In this document: positions 54,180 to 64,000 of the stretch, one piece after another
How positions within the stretch are numbered: position 1 is the first letter of the stretch
Layout: every line of letters begins with the position of its first letter
Source: Pseudopyrenochaeta lycopersici
Lineage: Eukaryota > Ascomycota > Dothideomycetes > Pleosporales > Pseudopyrenochaetaceae
Direction of reading: 5' to 3'
Assembly: GCA_003313425.1 (NCBI GenBank)
Contig: NHZP01000034.1
Coordinates: 372,001-436,000, forward strand
Length of the DNA: 64,000 nt
Translations under genes and position numbers: made by a program
The notes under the pieces: model-generated
Told to the model about the DNA's origin: nothing
The model's database searches: none
Seen by the model: the letters and a program-made list of their open reading frames with translations, nothing else

Positions 54180-55146
54180 CTGCACTCAAACCAACAATCG
54201 CTCATCACAGGCATGGTCTCCACCGCCCTTTGCTACGGCCAATAGTTTATACTTCAAGATATAGACTTGAAAACCAGGACAGCGATACTCTGGGATGTTA
54301 CTGAGAAGCGCGCACTCTCAAAAGTCCGTAAGGCACAATAAATGAACGCGCTTGCCGCAACCAAGGAAATCGTATGGATTGAGCGACTAGATGCGACCGA
54401 TGAGGCATGCTAGTGGTCACGCTGTTGTACATTCATGGTGAAGAGGAGAATAGAAGGGTTTTGAGTGTTGCTTTAAGGCTTGCATTTGCTGCGACTCTTG
54501 GGTTAGCTGTGTGGTCCTTCTCTCTCATGTTTCTTACTCTGATATTTCACTGCTCGGGCGTGGCGCTTTCTCTTGTAGGTATGCGGTGACCATTCCTTTA
54601 CGAAGCAAGGCGGCATCTCCGTATTAAGATGTCGCCTCGATATGTTGCCTCGCCGCCTAAGTTCTTGAACAGTTTAGATAGTCCGTTATGGACGTGTGTC
54701 GATGTGATCATCCGTCCAGTCAATGCATGCATGGTTGTGACTGCACATGATCGGCCAATACTGATAGTTGTTGGAAGGCTCGGCAATATTCTGGAGTCGC
54801 CAGCTGGTGACCTTGCATTAAATCATGTTGAGCTAGAGCCGACGGCTCACCGTTCGGCGCATCAGACGCCTGAGAACGCCGGATACGTATGCATGCCCCT
54901 ATAATTAGGACAAGGTCTTCGTACCAAACCAATGCATGGACCCCTCAGCTCCGTGCCAGAATCCAACATTGCACATTTCCGCGCCCCAAATCCTGTCGGT
55001 AAACTGACTGTTTAGAGAGGAGTGGGAGGGGATGTACCACAAGGATGTTCAGCCCGAGGATATATTATGCACGTACTGTCGAGGCTGAGACGTCCCTGAA
55101 TCCTTCACCGGTTCCATCCTGCTAACTAATCTCCATCTGCGGCGCA
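54180..55146. other. No confident gene
   Basis: Open frames at 54407-54589 and 54629-54904 (plus) lack ATG starts or motifs; possible remnants only. Confidence 0.4.
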
Positions 55147-55590
55147 ATGTCTTATTCTTACTCGAGTAACACTTCTTCCGAGAATTTCTCCCGCACCTAC
55201 ACTGATGAGGAGGCCATTGAGAGCGACAGTGAAGGCGACGAAAGCGCCACCGAAGATGCTGAGGATTGGGACAATTCGGAGGACGAGGACGAGTGGGTAG
55301 ATGAGGAAAACGACGACAATACCTCGTTCCGACGAGTCGAATCAAAACCATACCTCACTTCTCGTAATTCCCTCCTCACTCTTGCGTTACACGAAGACGA
55401 CCTTGCAATGTGTTTACGGAACGCAGCCTCGCGCTCGACACCCGCTGTCCAGAGATCACGAACTCGAACATACAGCGATCCATCGACCGGCTATTCCCCC
55501 CAGGAGGACAGTGATTTCGTGATGTGCCAACGAAGCCGTCCAAAGCCCATCATTATTAAAACTTCGTGCGTGTGCCCACCACTGTCCCCG
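55147..55590 (+). pseudogene. 5' part of a DUF3295-like gene cut by hAT
   Basis: ATG at 55147. An acidic Ser/Glu/Asp-rich stretch (SDSEGDESATEDAEDWDNS) leads to FRRVESKPYLTSRNSLLTL, then AASRSTPAVQRSRTRTYSD, the pattern of the DUF3295 region found in fungal nitrogen- and TOR-related regulators. Coding sense ends at 55590, where the hAT inverted repeat starts; the rest of the frame up to 55656 is transposon DNA. I found no continuation of the gene right of the element at 58367, so the 3' half seems lost. Confidence 0.6.
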
Positions 55591-55606
55591 CAGACTTGTC
55601 GGCAAT
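55591..55606 (+). repeat. hAT left terminal inverted repeat
   Basis: 16 bp, exact inverse of 58351-58366. Confidence 0.9.
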
Positions 55607-55908
55607 ATGTGCTTATCAATGTTCTTATCAATCAATATCAATATTCATCCAAGTAGGCAATATCAATATGGGATATCGTTATCAATTCAATATTGATAAG
55701 TATTGATAAGGGCACGTGCACACCCACTTCTCACCACCTTTTTGCTTTTTTCGCCTTTTTTCGCCTTTTTTGGTGTTCTTCCGCGCCCTTTCGCGTCCTT
55801 TCGCGTTTTCCTTTTTTGCACCTTTTGCGTGCAAATCCCAGGGTATCTACCGGTTTATCTCTCTGCTGCATGCTCCACAACCACCGCCATAAACCATTCT
55901 ACAACGTT

Positions 55909-58210
55909 ATGGCCTCCCAGAACTCCCAAGGTCGGCCTATCCGACCTCCTTCCTCCTCATCCACACCCTCTCTACCCACTACGCCTTCCTCCAGAGCCTC
56001 TCCTAGTCCATGGCGCTTCCTCAATGACAAACCACATCGACCTGACCGTAGCCGTGAGGACGTAAAGTCAAGAAAGAGGCGTGCTGCTGATATATGGACA
56101 CACTTTCGGAAGCCAGAGAATGATGAGGCAATGCGCGATAAGTCAGGGCAATCACTGATGTATTGTAAGGACTGTGACGGCTATGGGAAACCCTGGGCTA
56201 CTGCTATTACCACTAACGCTAGGACTCATATGGCGAATCTACATCAAGTCTACGTTGATGTTGAAGAGCCGAAGGGAAAGAAAGTACGGCAAGTCTCTCT
56301 CCAAGCAGCCCTTCAAATGTCGGTAAAGAAGCAGGTAGAGAAGAATACCGAGGATGTGGAGGAGGTTCTTACGAAGGCGCTTAACAAAGACGCCTTCTAC
56401 GAGGCACAAATCCAGCTTGTTACTCGCCGCCGCTTGCCTTTCAACTGTGTTGAATGGCCAGAATACCAAGCGCTCCTAATGGCAGTTAATCCAGAGGTCG
56501 AAAACCTACTTATCGAGTCACACACTACTATACCTGTCCACATTGAGCGAAGCTTTAAAACACACTACGCTACCATTAAGGAGCGCCTACACAGGGCAAA
56601 GTCTCAAATCCACTACTCTATCGATCTCTGGTCATCGGCAAACCGGAAATCATTCCTTGGCATCTGCGCGCAATTCGTTGGACACGACTACACCCTCCGC
56701 AAAGCTCTCCTCTCCCTCCCACAGTGTCGCTTCTCTCACAGCGGCGAGACGATGGCAAGGCATATTCTCGAGACAATACAAGCCTATGAGGTTACGGAGA
56801 AGACAGGCTATATTATTGGGGATAATGCTTCCAGTAACGACACTTGTTGTAGGGCTATTGCAAATGCTCTTACAAAAATTGGGGTGGAATTCAATGCAAA
56901 AAAGAGGCGGATTCGATGCAGCGGTCATATAATCAATCTATCTCTTGATGCCTTCCTCTTTGCAACTACAGTAGAAGCCCTTGAGGCTGCCATTGAGGCT
57001 GCAAAAGAGGAGTCTGATATCACTGTGGTTGAAGCATTGCAAGAGCAGCTTCGTGAGAAGAGAGGCGACAAGAAAGGCAAAAGAATGCGACTCCTTAACG
57101 AGGCTAGGTGGCAGTCCAATGGAGCGCTTGGGAGCCTCCATGGTATCGCTGTCTATATTCGCTCCTCCACTATATTGACTGATGAGTGGGAGGCACTTGC
57201 TGGGAAGCTTCTGGGCATCGATAACGCAACACGCTGGAACTCCTGGTACAAGTTGATTGCATTGGCCGTTGAGAAGCAGGATGCTTTGAATAAGTTCTGT
57301 CAAAAGCATCATAGAGCCCTTGGTGGCGCTGTTCTTTCTGCGGAAGATTGGGAGACTCTTACAATGACTCTTGAATTCTTACAGCCATTTAATCAAGCAA
57401 CACTTACACAGGAAGCTAACTGGTCATCGCTTGACCAAGCTCTCTGGACAATGGATATCCTCTTTAAACACTACGAGGAAGCAAAGGTATGTTGCTGATA
57501 AAAAACTTATTTATACTGCTAATCTTAAGTAGATTCAATATAAAAACAACTCCCATATAGTCAACTCCATTAATATGGGGTGGTATGTCCTTGACAAGTA
57601 TTACAAATCCTCTGACGAAGCGCCTGCCTATACCACAGCCCTCCTCCTCCATCCCCGACGCCGCCTCAAGTATATTGATATCAATTGGGTATCCTCCTGG
57701 AGAGAACCGGCCCTTACTACCGCAAGAGAGATTTGGGCAAATTATAAGGATCTGCCTCTTCTAAAGTCGCAGAAGGAGGCGGATAATTCACAACCAGAAC
57801 TCTCAAAATTTGAGAGGCTTGCGGCGGAGCTTGACGTTATGGAAGAGGAGGAAGAGGAGGATGAATTCGAGAAATTTGTGAACGCAAAGCCTTGTAAGAT
57901 CACTTGCTCTCCTTTGGAGTGGTGGTGTAAAGAGGAGCAGCGACTAGAATACCCTCGGCTTCATCAAATGGCGATGGATATCCTTTCTATTCCTCCAATG
58001 TCTGATGAAGCCGAGCGCGTCTTCTCAGGCGTACGGAGAACTATCTCATGGGACAGAGCTAGGCTAGGAGCATGGATTGTGGAGATGACAGAGGTTCTGG
58101 GTAATTGGAATAAGAACGGGCTTATCCAGACACTCTACATACCGGCAGAAGATCCTGGCAATATCACAGCCGAAGTAGAAAGCGATGACAATGGGCTTTC
58201 CGGACTATAG
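55909..58210 (+). CDS. hAT transposase
   Basis: Exons 55909-57486 and 57533-58210, intron 46 bp (GTATGT donor, AAGTAG acceptor), about 751 residues from the ATG giving MASQNSQG; the frame is open upstream to 55693 and an in-frame ATG near 55870 is an alternative. A BED-type zinc finger (YCKDC with H and H 17-22 residues on), the RNase H-like catalytic core (SIDLWSS first Asp; GDNASSNDT second Asp; CSGHIINL), an LNEARWQSN.. and NATRWNSWY pair, and the C-terminal hATC dimerisation region (LHQMAMDILSIPPMSDEAER, VFSGVRR). No stops or frameshifts; the enzyme could be active. Confidence 0.92.
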
Positions 58211-58350
58211 GTGCCCAAAGTGTCTGAAACACCATAGATTCTATATGCTAGTCCCAATCGGGTGATTCTTGGCAATATTATCAATTCAATATCAATCTTG
58301 GGTCTGGATATCAATTCAATATCAATATCACCCTTATCAATCAATATTGA

Positions 58351-58366
58351 ATTGCCGACAAGTCTG
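58351..58366 (-). repeat. hAT right terminal inverted repeat
   Basis: 16 bp, exact inverse of 55591-55606. Confidence 0.9.
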
Positions 58367-59012
58367 ATATCTATAATCAACTTCCTTCCCAAAATCCAGC
58401 GCCTGATTTGTAGAGCACCCTCTTTCTAGCTTAATAGACTCTCCTTCCTACAGCGCCAAAGGTTAGTCTTCTCTGCTCCGGATTTTCGTAAAATGGCCTT
58501 ATCCTAGCCTCAGGGCCTCCCTCTGATGCTCGGAAGGGTACTTCCAGCGGAAGCGAACCTCTGATCCTTGCTAATCTTCTTCAGCATGATCATCTGGGAA
58601 GCGATTTTTGCGTTTTCATTTTACTACCACTACATCCACACGCATATTGCCATGCGAAGGTCGGAAACCAAAACCTGAAAACCAAAACCTAGAACCTGAA
58701 CATTAACGCCCTTTTATCCACTCCCGTGCTCTAGCCACTGTCCTCCCAATAGAATGGATTATCCCCTCCTTTGCACCTTTCGAACACGGCCTGTCGTTAT
58801 TTACAGATATGTATGCGCGAACGTTTATATGCGGCTGAGTATTGAACATAGGTATCCATCCTGAAATTGGGTGTAGCACCATTCCGGCTAAATGAGGCGC
58901 ACAAGGAATCTAAGTTATACAGATATTTTAGCAACTTCACGCGCAGTCTTGGAGCCAAACTTTTCGATTAGTTCAGTCATGTTGAATGGTTCGGGCGGTT
59001 TGTTTTGATCTA
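58367..59012. other. No gene seen
   Basis: Intergenic DNA between the hAT and the short pogo derivative. Confidence 0.45.
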
Positions 59013-59630
59013 ACGTGTTCCACCAGTCGGTGGCCAACACCAGTCGGTGGCCCACCTCATCAAAACGCGAGGATCTCAATGTACAATAACGGGACATCCA
59101 CGCAGTCAATTTCCTAGCAAATATAGTAATATTATACTCTATCTCTGTCTACATTGAGTTCGTTTGTGACCTTGGATATGACAGTTACTGCAGGTAGGCG
59201 GCGCTCGCTGTTGAGGGCGAGAAGCTGTAGCCTCCACCATCTCATTATGGGCTATATCAGCTGCTACAGCCAACGCGCGACCTGTCGCGACCTGTAGTAC
59301 GCCTCCAGTTGCTATATATTGTCGCTGCGTGTCCTTCTGACGTCTTCTACGGGTGTGCAGGGCACGAAGTTTACTGTTTTCTTCAGCCAAAATCGTAGCT
59401 GAGCTCATCGCAAGCTGACAACCTTTGACGAGCTGCGCGAGAGCCTTGCTTGAAGGGCTCTGCGATGGACGCTGAAAGAGCTCACGTACGAGGTGAGCCT
59501 GTTGATCAAGCTGCGTCATCGTACGAGGCGTTTCGGCCGTCCAGGCAGGCTCAAACGTAGTTGACTGCTGCGGTGGAGATTGATGAGGCGGGCCACCGAC
59601 TGGTGTTGGCCACCGAGTGGTGGAACACGT
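59013..59630 (-). mobile_element. Internally deleted pogo derivative (MITE-like)
   Basis: 618 bp with 49-bp inverted repeats (59013-59061 and 59582-59630) that differ at only two positions, flanked by TA (59011-59012 and 59631-59632). The tips start ACGTGTTCC, close to ACGTGTCCC of the 1235-3098 element, and again contain an internal tandem doubling (CACCAGTCGGTGGCC twice). Only the 3' end of a transposase gene is kept. Confidence 0.9.
59139..59519 (-). pseudogene. C-terminal remnant of pogo transposase with zinc knuckle
   Basis: 126 codons, non-ATG start, ending in CSNCHIQGHKRTQC, a C-x2-C-x4-H-x4-C zinc knuckle, preceded by coiled-coil-like sequence (LAEENSKLRALHTRRRRQK). It matches in layout the C-terminal part of the transposase relic at 1368-2993. 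The helix-turn-helix and DDE core are absent. Unlike the latter it has no internal stop. Confidence 0.75.
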
Positions 59631-60769
59631 TATAGCTTAAGTAATTATGTAAGCTGATAGAAGTAAGCCATGGGAAAGCGGAAAAGTTGCTGAAGCTAAT
59701 GAAGCTAATGAATTGGGAGTGTTGACACAGTGGGTCATGATTCAAGAATCGGACTAACGTTACGGTGATAGCAGAATATCTTGAGGGGAGAGTGGGCCAA
59801 GAAGGGCGCCGCCACAACCTGACCAATCAGCATTGAGTGGCTGGCACATACCGCTTCGTCCCAACAAGCGATGCCAGACGCCTCATGCTTATTGGGCAGA
59901 GACATATGCCATCACATATATCAAGAAGTAGAAGTGCCACTTCGCTGAACACTGTTGCTCGGCTATTATCACTTAAGATAACGTCACTCACTGCGTGGCG
60001 GGACACACTGTGGTGGGACACTTTTTTCCGGGACTGTTGAAGCAAGTGATTGTATTCGTTGTTGTTTTTCTACAGGCGTGGTGCCTCACTCTTATATATA
60101 CACCCACTGCCCCTGTCACATATTGCTGTTTCAGTCACTGTGATGTTTGACAGTTACACTCCATATTTAATACATATTTTGTGCAATGAGAGGTAACATC
60201 CCCCACTACGTAGCGAGAACCACACCGTAGCGAGAAAGCCAACAGGTACTTAGACTTCAACACATCAGAAACTCTTCCTATGTCTAGCTATCTATATTTT
60301 ACCAATCAGATAGTATAACTTAGCTATTCCTAGACATCTAGAAAGCCTTCAATCTAAAAATTACGTTACGCATCGTCACCTTCGCGCCTGATTTATAGAC
60401 AGCCTTATTCTTCAGCGAAACAGCGTTCCTTCCCTATAGCACCACTATTAAGCTCTTGCTACTCTATAATACTTATAATAGTGCTATCTAAGCCTTAGAA
60501 CCTTACTATAATGCTTAGGAGTTATTACTAGCCTTATATCTGCTGTCGCACGCAAATTTATGTAGGGTCGCTACCCCAATTAGTACCGCTCCGGAACTAT
60601 TACCAGTTCTAGCTAGTGCAAAACAGCCACATAATTATCACAGGTACTCCATAATTTATGCTATAGGAGCGAAGTCCCTCTTTCCCGAGATACTTCCAGC
60701 ATCTACACCCCCGTGTTAATTGTCGCGTTACAAAGCTTTTGTTGCGGACACCGGGGCAGTGGTGACCTA
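59631..60769. other. AT-rich, RIP-like DNA without genes
   Basis: From about 60180 to 60600 the sequence is rich in TA steps (CTATA, TTATA) and poor in CA/TG, as left by heavy RIP. It may be an old retroelement, but no motif is readable. Confidence 0.5.
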
Positions 60770-61207
60770 CTGATTCCACAAATCCTCTATACGGTCTAGC
60801 TGAAGGGCGGTGCTGCCTTCGTAGTCCTGCGCCGCGAACTCCGTTTCGTCGAACGTCTCCAACTGTTGACAATAGTGCTCCGGCGAACGATTCCCATAGA
60901 TGGACTGGGACGATTGCTGATCCGCGCCTTTGCCTCGTACGAGATTCCCGTCCTTGTCGCTACAACCTTCAATATCTGTCAGATCTGTATCTGAATCACC
61001 ACTGCAGCCCACGTCGGACTCCGTATAGTCGCTGTCCATGGAGGAATCTTCAACTGGAAGGTGGCGGGAGCACATGCTGGCTGACACTGAGGGCTAAGTA
61101 GAAGGGAGGATCGTGGCTGCTGGAACCACAACGTAGGTATGGTGGGGCCGGGTGGGCGGCCGTGGTGAAGCCGGATGTGAGGACCGAGAAGAAGGGATTT
61201 CGTTCAT
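60770..61207 (-). pseudogene. Possible DUF3435 (captain-like tyrosine recombinase) N-terminal relic
   Basis: From an ATG at 61207 one frame, broken by a single TAG near 61094 where CAG would fit, encodes a Ser/Asp-rich lead (DYTESDVGCSGDSDTDLTD) and then LETFDETEFAAQDYEGSTAL plus LDRIEDLWNQ, ending in a TAG at about 60770. The pattern (F.E.E....DY...T..LLDRIE..W.Q) is the N-terminal signature I associate with DUF3435 proteins, the captain recombinases of Starship elements. No catalytic part is readable beyond. Family assignment rests on this one block. Confidence 0.4.
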
Positions 61208-61671
61208 AGGGACTGTGGTCTGCGAAACAGCGAGAAACAAACAGGTTTAAGTACGCCGCTGGCAGAGCGACCTTAGCCTGGGCCGACATGATGCTGACGC
61301 TAAGAATATAATATGAGGGTATTGTCGCAGCTGTGCCGCCGTGGTTGCGGAAGACAGGAGACTGAGCACTTGGAAGATTAAACCTCATCTATGCCTGTCC
61401 CCTGCACCGATCGGCAGTCATGCCTAACCCAAAATGGGAATCCGAAGGGGAACGTGCGCTCGAACGGCGCCGGTGTGGTTAGAGAGGTTTCGCGGCAAAT
61501 CGGCGTCAGAAAACAGCACCACAGGCGTCCCAAATCGGTCGCCCAATTGCCGTCTTGTTGTTTAAGGGATTAAATAACTAGTCAACTAGAATAAGAACCA
61601 GTTCTTGGCCATAAACGTCGTTCGGACGATGAACGATCGTTCAAAACGATCGTTCGGGGAAACGAACGATG
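61208..61671. other. Intergenic, with palindromes near 61631
   Basis: No gene. Contains GAACGATCGTTC (61631-61642), a perfect palindrome, followed at once by AACGATCGTT and flanked by CGTTCG/CGAACG. Confidence 0.5.
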
Positions 61672-61794
61672 TCCAGGTCTGGTGCTGTCCCACGACGCCG
61701 ACGCCAGCTGGGCCGAGTCGTGCGAGAAGGCCACTGCGTTGACAGCGTGGCTATGGCCCTTGAGCGTGTGCAGATACGCCCTCGATCGATCCAA
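61672..61794 (-). pseudogene. WD40 unit relic
   Basis: The minus strand encodes LHTLKGHSHAVNAVAFSHD and SAQLASASWDST, one typical WD40 unit of the NACHT-WD40 receptors, then diverges. Further scrap of the receptor family seen at 12168-13425. Confidence 0.75.
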
Positions 61795-61971
61795 GACTGG
61801 CTGCGCGCCTCTCCCGACCCAGCACTCACCGCATCGGCGCTCCGCCCACCGACTCCCCCAAAATCGCTAGCAACCGCGGCTCCACAACCGCTGAAGCGCC
61901 CCCGCGACGCCTCGCCGTGCGACATGGATAATGGCAGTCTCCTGCGCAGACAGCGCGGCGCAGGCAAGATA

Positions 61972-64000
61972 TCAGGACCAGGGTTCACCTTCTGGCAGTT
62001 CATGGGCAATGAGCGATAAAGAAGCGGTCCAACGAGAAGAGCAGAACAAAAGATCGTCAAATATGAAATGCACGATATCGCAAGCATCCTTCGACTTGGC
62101 CTTTGGATCTACCCCAACCTCCATCAGTCGGTTGACCATGGCAACGTGTCCCTTTTCCGCAGCCTTATGAAGAGGAGTCCAGCCATCCTTCGACTTGGCC
62201 TTTGGATCTACCCCAACTTCCATCAGTCGGTTGACAATGGCAATGTGTCCATTTTCCGCTGCCCGATGAAGAGGAGTCCAACCATCCTTCGACTTGGCCT
62301 TTGGATCTACCCCAACTTGCATCAGTCGGTTGACCACAGCGATGTGTCCATTCAGTGCTGCCAGATCGAGAGGAGTCCAGCCATCCGTCGACTCGGCCTT
62401 TGGATCTACCCCAACCTGCATCAGTCGGTTGACCATGGCGACGTGTCCATTCAGTGCTGCCAAATGAAGAGAAGTCTGACCATCCTTCGACTTGGCCTTT
62501 GGATGTAACCCAACCTCCATCAGTCGGTTGACCATGGTGACGTATCCATTCAGTGCTGCCAAATGAAGAGATGTTCGACCATCCTTCGACTTGGCTTTTG
62601 GATCTACGCCAAACTCCATCAGTCGGTTGATCACAGCGACGTGTCCATTCAGTGCTGCCAAATGAAGAGAAGTCTGACCATCCTTCGACTTGGCCTTTGG
62701 ATCTACCCCAACCTGCATCAGTCGGTTGACCATAGTGACGTGCCCATTCAGTGCTGCCAAATGAAGAGATGTCCGACCATCCTTCGACTTGGCCTTTGGG
62801 TCTACCCCAACCTCCATCAGTCGGTTGACCATGGCAACGTGTCCATTTTCCGCTGCCCGATGAAGAGGAGTCCAACCATCCTTCGACTCGGCCTTTGGAT
62901 CTACCCCAACTTGCATCAGTCGGTTGACCATGGTGACGTGTCCATTCAGTGCTGCCCGATGAAGAGAAGTCTGACCATCCTTCGACTCGGCCTTTGGATC
63001 TACCCCAACCTGCATCAGCCGGTTGACCATGGTGACGTGTCCATTCAGTGCTGCCAAATGAAGAGGAGTCCGACCATCCTTCGACTTGGCCTTTGGATCT
63101 ACCCTAACCTCCATCAGCCGGTTGACCATAGTGACGTGTCCATTCAGTGCTGCCAAATGAAGAGATGTCCGACCATCCTTCGACTTGGCCTTTGGGTCTA
63201 CCTCAACCTCCATCAGTCGGTTGACCATGGCGACGTGTCCATTCAGTGCTGCCAAATGAAGAGAAGTCTGACCATCCGTCGACTTGGCCTTTGGATCTAC
63301 CCCAACCTCTATCAGTCGGTTGACCATAGCGACGTGCCCATTCAGTGCTGCCAAATGAAGAGAAATCTGGCCATCCTTCGACTTGGCCTTTGGATCTACC
63401 CCAACCTCCATCAGTCGGTTGACCATGGTGACGTGTCCATTCAGTGCTGCCAAATGAAGAGAAGTCTGACCATCCGTCGACTTGGCCTTTGGATCTACCC
63501 CAACCTCCATCAGTCGGTTGACAATGGCAACGTGTCCAATTTCCGCTGCCCGATGAAGAGGAGTCCAGCCATCCTTCAACTCGGCCTTTTGGAGTAAGTT
63601 AAGGTCGGCATTCAAATGGACGTTGCATGTACTGCAACGGAAGCATTCCATGCGCGAATCGCTCTCAGCTACCTTGCTATTAGAATTATATTTTGACTTG
63701 TCATATGCTAGGCACTCACCTAGTTCATATGTCTTGCCCTCTTCTAGGATCTCCCCACACCCTTTGTAGCATAATACTTCTTCATCATCGCTAGAGTGGC
63801 TGTCAACAACAGTATGAACGTGCTCTCCTTGGGCAGAGTTATCGTCTTGACCTTCCACTTCCGGTATGCTCGTCGAAGCAACAGGCGAAGATGCCAGGAG
63901 TCGGTGGTGCGTATCGTCGTGAATCGATACATGGTCAACGTGCACACTACTTGATGTCCCCAGGGAGTTGTTAGCAGTTTGGTCGGGTGGACCATTCCGC
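61972..64000 (-). CDS. LIM half-domain plus ankyrin array protein (runs off window)
   Basis: Open in frame to the window edge at 64000, so the start is outside. A 51-bp intron (63719-63669, GTGAGT donor, GGTAG acceptor) is supported because its removal gives a canonical first LIM finger: CYKGCGEILEEGKTYEL then AESDSRMECFRCSTC. The sequence follows NVHLNADLNLL, as in LIM domains of fungal Rho-GAP type proteins, but the second LIM finger is missing; ankyrin repeats start at once. Fifteen 33-residue repeats (63573-62089) share DG.T.LH.AA..GHV..VNRL and M.VGVDPKAKS, then a short unrelated tail (IVHFIFDDLLFCSS) to the stop at 61972. Ankyrins bind other proteins; the fused half LIM may be a recruited fragment. 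No stops within the array. Confidence 0.8.
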   Translation of the reverse strand, partial: RNGPPDQTANNSLGTSSSVHVDHVSIHDDTHHRLLASSPVASTSIPEVEGQDDNSAQGEHVHTVVDSHSSDDEEVLCYKGCGEILEEGKTYELGECLAYDKSKYNSNSKVAESDSRMECFRCSTCNVHLNADLNLLQKAELKDGWTPLHRAAEIGHVAIVNRLMEVGVDPKAKSTDGQTSLHLAALNGHVTMVNRLMEVGVDPKAKSKDGQISLHLAALNGHVAMVNRLIEVGVDPKAKSTDGQTSLHLAALNGHVAMVNRLMEVEVDPKAKSKDGRTSLHLAALNGHVTMVNRLMEVRVDPKAKSKDGRTPLHLAALNGHVTMVNRLMQVGVDPKAESKDGQTSLHRAALNGHVTMVNRLMQVGVDPKAESKDGWTPLHRAAENGHVAMVNRLMEVGVDPKAKSKDGRTSLHLAALNGHVTMVNRLMQVGVDPKAKSKDGQTSLHLAALNGHVAVINRLMEFGVDPKAKSKDGRTSLHLAALNGYVTMVNRLMEVGLHPKAKSKDGQTSLHLAALNGHVAMVNRLMQVGVDPKAESTDGWTPLDLAALNGHIAVVNRLMQVGVDPKAKSKDGWTPLHRAAENGHIAIVNRLMEVGVDPKAKSKDGWTPLHKAAEKGHVAMVNRLMEVGVDPKAKSKDACDIVHFIFDDLLFCSSRWTASLSLIAHELPEGEPWS
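62089..63573 (-). repeat. 99-bp ankyrin-coding tandem array, 15 units
   Basis: 15 x 99 bp without length change. Variation is concentrated at W/Q/R after DG, R/L/K after LH, E/L and N/I/K after AA, A/T after GHV and E/Q after RLM, the exposed hairpin and helix positions of an ankyrin repeat. Confidence 0.95.

Larger units (their letters stand above)
55591..58366 (+). mobile_element. hAT-type DNA transposon, apparently intact
   Basis: 2,776 bp between 16-bp perfect inverted repeats (CAGACTTGTCGGCAAT at 55591-55606 and its inverse at 58351-58366). The regions inside both ends are full of TATCAAT/ATTGATA subterminal repeats, as transposase-binding sites in hAT elements often are. One two-exon transposase gene inside. 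I could not find the 8-bp target duplication expected of hAT (TGTCCCCG left against ATATCTAT right). Confidence 0.85.

Noticed and set aside
62563..63597. 344-codon plus-strand frame and a 236-codon minus-strand frame over the ankyrin array
   Set aside because: Both are shadows of the 99-bp ankyrin repeats; only one minus-strand frame gives ankyrin consensus.

Overview
The window looks like an accessory, repeat-rich stretch of a filamentous ascomycete genome, most likely a dothideomycete (Pleosporales-like). The reasons are short GT-AG introns of about 45-90 bp inside otherwise compact genes; fungus-restricted families (HET, NB-ARC/TPR and NACHT/WD40 NOD-like receptors, a PigL_N-type protein, rhodopsin/PTH11-like membrane protein, Zn2Cys6 regulator, PDDEXK_12); and transposons and duplicated genes broken by in-frame stops of the CAG-to-TAG and TGG-to-TAG kind, as expected from repeat-induced point mutation (RIP). 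No bacterial features, rRNA genes, CRISPR arrays or convincing tRNA genes were seen.

Layout. 1-3.1 kb: gene-poor DNA and a decayed pogo element with perfect 65-bp inverted ends. 3.6-8.1 kb: a TPR-CHAT gene killed by nonsense codons, diverging from a conserved ORF that may be gasdermin-like, with duplicated promoter DNA and an inverted 151-bp copy of the CHAT gene. 8.2-11.2 kb: an intact TPR-HET fusion. 11.4-13.4 kb: relics of a TPR receptor and of a NACHT-WD40 receptor. 14.3-20.8 kb: a long hypothetical gene ending in an LTR scrap, a young internally deleted Copia element with target-site duplication, and a LINE ORF1 fragment. 21.1-24.4 kb: an intact HET-NB-ARC-TPR receptor with eight almost identical TPR units. 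25.6-32.5 kb: a PigL_N-type protein, a membrane protein, a solo LTR, a small unknown gene and a truncated HET gene. 32.7-45.4 kb: more ordinary genes (PDDEXK_12-like protein, rhodopsin/PTH11-like protein, Zn2Cys6 factor, two membrane or secreted proteins). 45.7-48.4 kb: an F-box-type gene split by an intact Tc1-like element. 50.8-54.2 kb: a helical unknown protein with a G-rich tract upstream, and an AAA+ ATPase. 55.1-59.7 kb: a DUF3295-like gene fragment cut by an intact hAT element, then a 618-bp pogo derivative. 60.7-64 kb: a possible DUF3435 (Starship captain-like) relic, a WD40 relic, and a LIM-ankyrin gene running off the window edge.

Taken together this is a nonself-recognition/programmed-cell-death type of neighbourhood: sensors with repeat arrays (TPR, WD40, ankyrin), signalling or killing domains (HET, CHAT, possibly a gasdermin-like pore former), and mobile elements that copy, shuffle, invert and inactivate them. 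The best candidate for a little-described system is the divergent pair at 3.6-7.6 kb (TPR-CHAT protease-like gene plus the conserved 6810-7607 ORF). The gasdermin assignment is an inference that needs a structure-based search. All intron positions were inferred by eye from splice signals and reading frame.
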